Part shown: piece by piece, positions 8,846 through 16,100 of the stretch
How the letters are laid out: each line of letters begins with the position of its first letter
Position numbering within the stretch: position 1 is the stretch's first letter
From: Spirogloea muscicola
Taxonomy: Eukaryota > Streptophyta > Zygnematophyceae > Spirogloeales > Spirogloeaceae
Assembly (NCBI GenBank): GCA_009602725.1
Contig: WELB01000042.1
Span: 152,370-170,220 of the forward strand
Direction: 5' to 3'
DNA length: 17,851 nucleotides
Translations under genes and position numbers: made by a program
The notes under the pieces: model-generated
What the model was told of the DNA's origin: nothing
The model's input: the letters and a program-made list of their open reading frames with translations, nothing else
The model's database searches: none

Positions 8846-9600
8846 TCCCAGCCACCAGTTAATCTGGCTGCGCCTTGCTGCTCAGGGATGCCATGTTTGG
8901 CATCTTCCAGGAGGCCGGCTACTCGGTAGCGCTGGAGAACACTTCGGCCATGCCAATCCTTCAGAAGGCGGACGGCCTACACACGCGCTGCATTGACCTG
9001 GTGGCCTTCACGCCAGGAGCGGCGCGCGCATCATTGCAGATGTGGTCACCACTGATGTGGTGGACCGCTCCAATCCGGGGCATTCTGCCTCGAGGGCTGG
9101 CCATGCTGCGGCGAACGCCGCTCACAGCAAGGCCGCCAAACACGCTGACCACCCGGCTGGGGACGAGTTCGTACCCCTGGCTGTGGATGTGCACGGGGCC
9201 CTCGGGTACCAGTGGCTCGACCTGCTGGCCAGGCTTGCGTGACGCGCTGTGTCCCGCAGGTGAGGTGAGCAGGCTGACTTCAACGCCACTGGCTCGTTGG
9301 CCCAAGTCTATCAAATGCGACTAGCCGTCTCCCTTCAGCGATCCATGGCCCACGCTTTGCACCTGCGTGCTGGCCGTGCTCTCGCTGCTGCCTTTGGCTT
9401 TTGTCAGGTGGATTGTTTTCCGCCAGCTAGTCTGTCGGATTTGAGGCTCCTCACTCGTTGTTATTGAGTGATTCATCCTTCCCTAGTTTAGAGCTAGTAC
9501 CTCTGGCCCCTTTGTACTTTGGCCTCTTCGAACCTTGTCAATTCTTTTTGGGCTGGCTTCTTACAGCCCTTGCCCCCATTGGAAGAGCCACTTCTTTCGA
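8846..9600 (+). mobile_element. Retroelement copy, broken ORF plus tail
   Basis: It starts with a remnant of the variant tail (ACCAGTTAATCTGGCTGCGC, 8853-8872) and then an ORF body from about 8874. One frame (8875 to ~9035) reads Leu-Leu-Arg-Asp-Ala-Met...Glu-Ala-Gly-Tyr...Glu-Asn-Thr...Asp-Leu-Val-Ala-Phe-Thr-Pro-Gly. A shifted frame (9042-9242) continues Val-Val-Thr-Thr-Asp-Val-Val-Asp...Phe-Val-Pro-Leu-Ala-Val-Asp-Val-His-Gly-Ala-Leu-Gly and hits TGA at 9240. A second TGA lies at 9261, after which 9273-9467 in the same frame gives the conserved C terminus. A decayed hairpin follows at 9550-9569 (GGGCTGGC against CAGCCC). The D...DVV...K arrangement could be a PD-(D/E)XK-like endonuclease domain, which is inference. 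Confidence 0.65.
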
Positions 9601-9735
9601 ATAAATCGAAGCAGGAGAAGCGGCACTCCGCCGAGAGACGGCTCGCCCAGAGAAAAAGAGGGGCTAGCAAAGCCGAGACCCTGAGACAGCAGCCATAGCG
9701 CGGCCAGCGCCCGTATGAACGGCGTGAGCCAAAGA
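9600..9735 (-). pseudogene. Short retroelement ORF-end fragment
   Basis: The minus strand reads Ala-His-Ala-Val-His-Thr-(Gly)-Ala-Gly-Arg-Ala-Met-Ala-Ala, the conserved C-terminal helix, interrupted by the insertion at 9636-9672. Its left end collides at about 9600 with the oppositely oriented tail of the plus-strand copy. Its right end joins the tail of the next minus-strand copy. Confidence 0.65.
9636..9672 (-). mobile_element. 37-base micro-insertion with 5-base target duplication
   Basis: The 37 bases are flanked by CCGAG on both sides (9631-9635 and 9673-9677). The uninterrupted homologous copy near 10230 has CCGAG once. In element orientation the insert begins inside the hairpin loop (CTTTGCTAGCCCC) and runs through TCTCTGGGCGAGCCGTCT. 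It is therefore just the last bases of the family tail, apparently inserted as an extremely 5'-truncated copy. Confidence 0.65.
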
Positions 9736-10040
9736 GAAAGTGCTCGCCCATAGAGAAGAAAATTCGTGTATTTGAAACAAACGAAGGCCAAATGGCCAAG
9801 TACAAAGGCAAGCGCACTTAAAGACCTACATAACCTACGGTAGATTGACCCGCTCAGTAACCACGGGTCAAAACATGAAGGTCGCTAACGTGCCTGAATA
9901 CTAGACGGCAGATACGAAGCCCTTCTGCCACCAACTAGAGCTCGCCCAGCTTTCTGGTGCAAAGCATTAGCCTGAGCACGCTGCAAACAGGCCGAAACTC
10001 GTCGTCGCAAGAACGACAGATGTGCAGCTGGCAAGCCCAT
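9736..10040 (-). mobile_element. Diverged retroelement copy: ORF end plus tail
   Basis: The minus-strand coding part (about 10030 to 9854) reads Leu-Gln-Arg-Ala-Gln-Ala-Asn-Ala-Leu-His-Gln-Lys-Ala-Gly-Arg-Ala, then after a frame change Ser-Asp-Leu-His-Val-Leu-Thr-Arg-Gly-Tyr-stop (TGA 9856-9854). It is more diverged than its neighbours. The tail from 9853 to about 9736 has lost its hairpin but keeps TTCTTCTCTATGGGCGAGCAC before running into the fragment at 9600-9735. Confidence 0.6.
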
Positions 10041-10513
10041 CTCCGCAAGAGAAGAGGGGCTGGCAAAGCCAGCCCAATGGAATGGACAGTGTCCAAAGCC
10101 AAAGGAAGAACGCGCCACTCAGGAAAGACAAAACTACACACCAAGACACGAAATGATGCAGATGGATGCTCAGTAACCACGAGTGAGCAACAGCAAATCA
10201 GAATAACCTGAAGCAGGAAAAGCGGCACTCTGCCGAGACCCTGAGGCAGCAGCCATAGCGCGGCCAGCGCGCGTGTGGACCGCATGAGCCTGAGAGCGCT
10301 GGAGGGAGACCGCCAGTCTCATTCGAAAGACCTGAGCGACGGAGCCGGCAGCATTGAAGCCTGGCGAACCCGGCCGCCGCTCGATGGCCCGTCGGGCAAG
10401 CCGCTGGAGGAGATCGAGCCAGCCACTGCCGAAGGCCCCGTGAACGTCAATGGCCAGGGCCGCGAAGGCATCGCCTGGAGGGTGGTCAACGAACTTGCGC
10501 TCCTTACTCCGAG

Positions 10514-10550
10514 CCGCGTGCCCGGTGAGCGACCGCGTGCCCGGTGAGCG
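10514..10550. repeat. 19-base tandem duplication inside the retroelement ORF
   Basis: CCGCGTGCCCGGTGAGCG occurs at 10514-10531 and again at 10533-10550, a period of 19. Since 19 is not a multiple of three, it shifts the reading frame exactly where the two conserved halves of this copy's ORF fall into different frames. Confidence 0.85.
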
Positions 10551-10718
10551 TCGCCGACTTTGCGGGGTTGACGGAGTCGACGCAATCTGCAGTCACCACA
10601 TCTGCGATGATACGCGGACCTCCTCCGGGCGGGATGGCAACTAGGTCAGCGCTGCGGGTGTGCAGCTGTCCGTCGGCGCCCCGCCGGATGGGCATAACTA
10701 TCGTATTTTCCAATGCCA

Positions 10719-10739
10719 GGCTACCATTTCCTGGTAGCC
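10719..10739. repeat. Short inverted repeat inside the retroelement copy
   Basis: GGCTACCA (10719-10726) and TGGTAGCC (10732-10739) are exact complements around a five-base loop. The stretch lies between the Glu-Ala-Gly-Tyr and Glu-Asn-Thr codons and disturbs the frame there relative to the copy at 8874-9467. Confidence 0.8.
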
Positions 10740-10780
10740 GGCCTCCAGGAACACACCCTGCATGGCGTCTCGCAGAAGGT

Positions 10781-10915
10781 CAGGGCGCGCCATTCAAAGA
10801 GCGCGGAGTATCGGGGTGCCCCCACCAAGAAAGAAAAGGAAGTGCTTGCTCATAGAGAAGAGAGGCTGGCAAAGCCAGCCCAAAAAAGCCCAAAAAGCAT
10901 GTCCAGAACGACCGG
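10781..10915 (-). mobile_element. Retroelement 3' tail joined to the next copy
   Basis: On the minus strand GGACATGC, a T-rich run, hairpin GGCTGGC-TTT-GCCAGCC (about 10864-10882), CTCTTCTCTATGAGCAAGC, then about 60 bases before the body of the copy at 10041-10780 begins. It is another tail-to-body junction. Confidence 0.65.
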
Positions 10916-11018
10916 TGCATGGTCTTGAGTCCGAAGAGTACTGGGGGATCCGCATGGATCGGTCAGAGGTGCCGAGTCAGGTGGCCTTCTTCTTCCGAGC
11001 TGGCCTCTACAGCATGAT

Positions 11019-11131
11019 GCAAGCGCGGCCAGATTAACTGGTGGCTGGGAGAGGCCAGCCCAAAGGAATGGACATGGTCTGAAGGAGCCGGACTGCTAAG
11101 GACTGAGACAGCAGCAAGCGGACTCTCAGAA
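11019..11131 (-). repeat. 113-base dispersed repeat, copy 2
   Basis: Colinear with 7909-8021 at a constant offset of 3110 bases, no gaps and seven mismatches by eye. It contains the variant hairpin GGCTGG/CCAGCC and the conserved end ACCAGTTAATCTGGCCGCGC (minus strand). Sequence outside the 113 bases does not match, so the ends look like element or insertion boundaries. Confidence 0.75.
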
Positions 11132-11151
11132 AGTACAGCAGGCCCTCCATT

Positions 11152-11196
11152 TTTGCCTTCGTGCCAGCCCAGAAGAGAGTGCACCAAGTCCGAAAA
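11152..11196 (-). mobile_element. Truncated retroelement tail relic
   Basis: The minus strand reads TCGGACTTGGTGCACTCTCTTCTGGGCTGGCAC, a diverged version of the family tail up to the first hairpin arm. The second arm is absent. Confidence 0.45.
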
Positions 11197-11289
11197 GAGG
11201 AAATAATAAGAAGAAAGAGGAGGTGGGCCTGAACGGGCCGGAAGGCAGATTCTGTATTATTCACGGAATCCAGTGGCAGGGTATCTGAC

Positions 11290-11314
11290 GCCAACGTGGG
11301 CCGCCGACGTTGGC
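11290..11314. repeat. Short inverted repeat
   Basis: GCCAACGT (11290-11297) and ACGTTGGC (11307-11314) are exact complements around a nine-base GC-rich loop. No gene lies next to it, so a terminator or regulatory role cannot be claimed. Confidence 0.75.
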
Positions 11315-11502
11315 CGCCCAGCACCGGGCCCCCTGGCGGCCTTCCTGGGGCTGACCCGCCGGTGGTCTGCACACGCGAGGGCCCCACTCCAGGAGTCTTC
11401 CGCTGCTGCCCGACTCCCTGCAGCCGCCAGGACTTTGTCCCAGGGGCCCCGCTGCAGCCATTGCCGCCGAGCCCCGCAGCAGTCGAGACTTCGATTCCCT
11501 GG

Positions 11503-11595
11503 AACCAAAACCCTAAATACCAGCCCTAATCCCCGGCCCCTGACTAGCAAGCCCCCAAATCCTGACGCCCGACCTTAGACCCCAAGCCCCTGCGG
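11503..11595. repeat. Degenerate telomere-like block
   Basis: The stretch is rich in CCCTAAA/CCCTAA-type and CCCCNAAA words (AAAACCCTAAATA, GCCCTAATCCCC, GCCCCCAAATCC). Its complement reads like eroded TTTAGGG repeats, the plant-type telomere unit. It is short and irregular, so interstitial rather than a chromosome end. Confidence 0.45.
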
Positions 11596-13104
11596 CCTTT
11601 GCAATTAGGGCGTGGTTGCTTGCCGCCCACCGGGCGCCGTGCCGCCCAACACCGCTACGCCACCCTGCGCCGCTGCGGAGACTGTCGTTGCTGCACTTCA
11701 ACATCGAACCGCCTTGTGTGTCCAGGCGGCGGCGCAGCGCAATGATCGCAGCACTTTTGCTGGTGATTCGAAGCTGCTTTTCCAAATGAGGGCCAGGCTG
11801 TCTCATGCTCGGCTTGCACATTTGATTTGGAGAGATGTTGCAGGGCTTTCAGAGTGGAGCCTGTCGACCCTAATCCGATGCTTGACAATCATGAAGCACC
11901 ATGCCGCATCACATTCTGCCTTATCCTCAGGGCCAAGTCTCAAGCTCATCACCATGCTAATGAGACTGCTTCAAGACACAAAAAGGTAGTACAGTGCGGT
12001 GCTGTAACAGTCGAGGTATTCAAGACCATCCAATGTAAGTCAAGCCCTGTCAACCGGCCCACGGCCTCCTCATTGAGTGATAAGCGAAGTCACAGTCATC
12101 TCATCCCTGTGACAGTATGTTGTTGGTCCAAGATGCTCTGAGATACAAAACACACTTGTGAGGCTATTCTACAATGTACTGCTTCATTTGAGAGTGTGCT
12201 GTATTGCGTATGCAATTCTGAGTGCCTTCGCTGTGGCTTCTGTCAAGCAGCCAAACTGTTATGGCACATGTCTCATTCTGCCATGTTGCTGTCTTCTTTG
12301 TATCATTCCCCAAGGGAAGATGCCAACCGCTGCCCCCACTCCCGCCCCGTTCATGTGAGCACCATTGCAACCTTCGACAACCAGCAACTTCAATAAACGG
12401 CCAAGAGGTTTGGCTCACCAGACGGGATGACTGAGGTTGGCAAGGACAGTGCTGAATCTGCCATTGCCAAGGCATGCACTGAGCAGCCCAATGGCAGGCC
12501 GCGTGTCTGTTCTACCACGTGGCACTCTTCTTCATCTACCCTAGTAAGGATACCCAATACTTGACCCAGCCCCCGCCCCTTTCCACTTATGCATGCATAT
12601 GTAAGAACTGCAAGTCAGCAAAGAAGCCAGCACATGGGTCAGATTAGCTAACGTATTGGTTCTGAAGATGGCCTAGGAGAATTGGCCGACTGGAGAAGAG
12701 GCCGAATGTGGTGAGTGTGGTGATGCAGGAGTCACTGAGGTGTACCTCGTCGCATGACAGATCCTTTCAAATCACATGGCCAAGACAGCAACCACTTACA
12801 ACAAGGAAGCAGCCTACTCGCCAGGGGAGAGTGTGAGTACCATCTTGTGGTTTATATTAGGATGGAGGCACTGTGTTGGAGCAACAACTCTGACCCGCCG
12901 TCCCGCCTGTTGCCCACAATTGTAGCGCCCAGCCAGTGAACGAAGACAGACCAGACACAATAGCACCTTGAGCAACACCACTTGCATGACGTGCTGATAG
13001 CAGCAGGGCGCTGCAAAGAATGGCATTCCGCACTTCTGCTAAGCAAAATTGCAGTTGGCCAAGCTTGGGACAACATGGCTGTCAAAGTCAAGGAGTCTGT
13101 AGGA
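11596..13104. other. Non-coding interval downstream of the FtsHi2-like gene
   Basis: I recognise no gene. A 125-codon open frame at 11612-11989 (+) has no identifiable motif, and its base composition changes midway, so I do not call it. On the minus strand this interval is the 3' flank of the FtsHi2-like gene. TGTAA (12799-12795, minus) could be a green-algal poly(A) signal about 300 bases past the stop, but a five-base match is weak. No further copies of the hairpin tail were seen here. Confidence 0.5.
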
Positions 13105-16100
13105 TCATTTTCGAGTGCCGTCTGCAAGGAGGGCCTCCCTTGAGCTCCGCTTGTCAGCAATCATGGCCTCCCTAAAATCTGTGAGTGCTTGTTGCCGTAG
13201 CATAGTAGGGGAAGGCGGCAGCTCGCCATAGTGCCCGTAGAGGTTGACTAGTGCCAAAAAGTCGTCACGCCGCAAATTCTGCTTCTCCAGCAGCGCCTCC
13301 GCGAGTGCATCCACCAAGCTCCGATTACTCTGCAAGATCTGCGAGACCACGGGTGCGCCAAGCACAGTGCTCAATAGAGGCTCTGCCAGCGCAGCACCCA
13401 AGACGAGCCACAACAGCCAGAGCAAACTGCCGCTCAAGTTCACCTCTCTGGCCCGCTTCATGCACGCATTCAAAACCTTCTGTCCCTCCTCTTCAATCTC
13501 CTGCAAGCATCAGCAGCAACACTATGCAGTCAAGCGCTGAGCATCTGCTCGCCATTGACTAGGCATCCGAATGCCAGATCGGCATCGGCCCGTAGCGTGC
13601 GCATCAAGCAACCTAGTACACCACTTCTAAGGCATGTGCTGCTAAGCTTGTTCAAGCCTGATACACAGCAGCGATGGCCACTGCAAGTGGCAATAAATCG
13701 TGCAGCCACAGATACGCACCTCCACTCGATCCAGTTCCTGCCAGGACTCGAACATGCCATACAGCCGCGGGTTGTCCGACAGGCCAGTAAACGCCAAGCT
13801 GCGGGCCATCCGCCGCGCATTGTTGACCTGGTCTGCCCAGATGGTACTCAGCTGCAGGGACAAAGAAACTGGACGACATTGAGCACAGCCCGTGTGTGAC
13901 CAGCAACGACAGCGTATAGCACGAGCGCTCCGTCATGTCCAACTGTTGCAGCTAGTCTTAGCACAGCAATGCAGTGGTTGATACTCAACACAGGCTCAAC
14001 CAATCCGACTTGACACCCCCAAGGACCCTACTCTGTAGCACTTTAGAGTCAGGGGCCCCACATTCTCGGTGCCATTCCACATCTCGTCTGCTACGCGGGG
14101 CGCCAACTGAATCGTAATGTAGTCCAGGACCATCTGCTTGCTGCACATCATTTGACCAGCCGTAGTCAGCGTAGCATTCCTGGGCCTTACGGCGCCTATA
14201 CCAAGTGCTCATGGCGTGCCATCCCCTGGTGCTGGCGCCGTACCTCACAGACTGCAGCTGGAACTTGCTGGGGTCACTCTTGAAGCGGATTGCGCCCTTC
14301 TCCTCCCCCATGCGCGGCACGATCGTCAGCTGCATATTCCACAACCGGACTCAGCACCATTCAAAGGCCCAAGAACACACCATCGATGCCATAGCTCCCA
14401 ATCACATGTCTAAATACTGCAATGATGTGTGAGCAGAGTGGGGCTTTTTGATTGATACGCGACACAGATGCCCAGACACTCCGACCGTCAATTGCTATGA
14501 GCAAGAGACATGTGTATGGATATGGACAAAACGTCCGCTGCAGTGGCAATACGATCACTTGCCATCTGTATGCCGCGGAAATCGGAGAAGTTGTAGGCGA
14601 CCACAGCCTGGGACGACTCCAGGAGAGCCAGCTTACGCTGGACCTCAAGGGTGCGGTCATGGGGGTCTGGAAAGCCACCCTCTTCCAGCTGCGCAGCTTC
14701 CAGCAGGTCGTCGGTCGTGATCTGCTCGACAAGAGCCCACTCTCTGTGTCGACTTAGCGCGATAATTTGTGCATATAGAGCTTGAGGCTGTATAGAAATC
14801 CAGAACAGAATCTAGTGTCTGCTTGCAAAGCGAGACAATGCCTGCAACGCTGCGGGCAGGCTGAGGAAGGGGTCTGGACCTCCGTGCGCCCGTCCCTGAG
14901 CACCGCCAGCGCTGCCACGTCGAGGACATTGGCCAGCTGCGCACCGGACATGCCATCCGTCATCTCCGCCACCGCCCGGAAGTCCACATCTTCTGCCATT
15001 GGCTTGTTCCGCGCGTGCACCTGCCGCACGCACAGTACGTAAGGCAAAGACCCTACAATCACGCAGGACTCAAGCTGCTGTCGACCTCCCATAGTTGCTG
15101 ACAGAAGTGGTTTGGGCATCGCTGGCAGTGTCGTACCCCCAATATTTGAGACCTGCCGACAGTGCCGGGCATGGGAATGTAAATCTTGCGATCAAAGCGG
15201 CCCGGCCGGACGAGCGCGGCATCAAGTATGTCGGGCCGGTTCGTCGCCGCAACGGTGATCACTTCGCCGCGCCCCTCGAAGCCGTCCAAGCAGGTAAGGA
15301 GCTGCAGCATTCCATAGAGGAGAACTTCACGAGCTCAGCAACCTGGCTTCCAATGGCACCCCAGGTGACAGCACTCGTTGCCGCCAAGGTGAGAAAGCAA
15401 TTTTTGCATTTAACCTGGTTAAGAGTAGCGTCTCGCTCCTGGCCTCCGGAGCCCCCTGTGAGGCCCCGCTGCCGCCCAACGGCGTCCAGCTCGTCGATGA
15501 AGACCACCGCCGGTGCCTGCAGCAGCATGAAGACCAACCTGTTTGCATATACTGAGGCGGACACTTACATTGCGCAATTTGTGCTCTTGCTTTGATGCAA
15601 GCACACATTTCAAAGAGCACTCTGCCTTGGCCAAACACATCACTTAGCTGCCATGTCCAATTGCAAAGTTGCCGTCATTCTGTAAGATCTTCGGCTGTCT
15701 CATCACTATGACAGACCAGAGTCGCAGACGCAAGGCTCACATTCTCCTTGGCCTCATTATAGAGTGCGCGCACACGGGACGCGCCCACGCCAACATATAT
15801 CTCAACGAACTGCGACGCAGAGATGGAGAAGAAGCTGACGCCTGCCTCCCCAGCCACCGCCTTGGCCAGGAGCGTCTTCCCCGTCCCAGGTTCTCCACAG
15901 AGCAGGATCCCCGCTGCGCATGGACAAAGACATCACTTAGGCGGACATAATTTGACGCCTGCCCTTGCCAAGCGCTGGTTAGGCATCGATTGATTGAAGG
16001 AGGCATCGTAAGACAAGGTCAGTTCTTGTGCTACCAACCTGGGATCTTGGACCCGCGTCGACGGTATTTCTCGCCGTACGTGAAGAAATCCACGACCTCC

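Larger units (their letters stand above)
10041..10780 (-). mobile_element. Best-preserved retroelement copy in the window
   Basis: On the minus strand it begins near Leu-Arg-Asp-Ala-Met at about 10775. One frame (10713 to ~10507) covers Glu-Asn-Thr...Asp-Leu-Val-Ala...Arg-Ile-Ile-Ala-Asp-Val-Val-Thr-Ala-Asp. A frame change falls at a 19-base-period tandem duplication (10514-10550). Then about 108 codons stay open to TGA 10172-10170: Phe-Ala-Ala-Leu-Ala-Ile-Asp-Val-His-Gly-Ala-Phe-Gly, the conserved C terminus, and Leu-Leu-Thr-Arg-Gly-Tyr. About 95 bases of untranslated sequence then lead to TTGGACACTGTCCATTCC and a hairpin (about 10055-10075: GGGCTGGC-TTT-GCCAGCCC in element sense). The RT core is absent, so the copy is non-autonomous. 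Confidence 0.7.

Noticed and set aside
11612-11989. A 125-codon plus-strand open frame
   Set aside because: No family motif, mixed base composition along its length, and no splice-consistent extension found; likely chance.
14202-14329. Longer version of the exon 14249-14329 using donor GTATAG
   Set aside because: It also keeps frame with a shifted acceptor, but adds about 16 residues absent from the recalled land-plant protein; the GTGAGG donor is closer to the style of this gene. Not fully excluded.
15259-15638. Open frames reading through the introns around the Walker B exon
   Set aside because: They contain the true exon 15415-15516 but run on into introns; splice sites and homology define the shorter exon.
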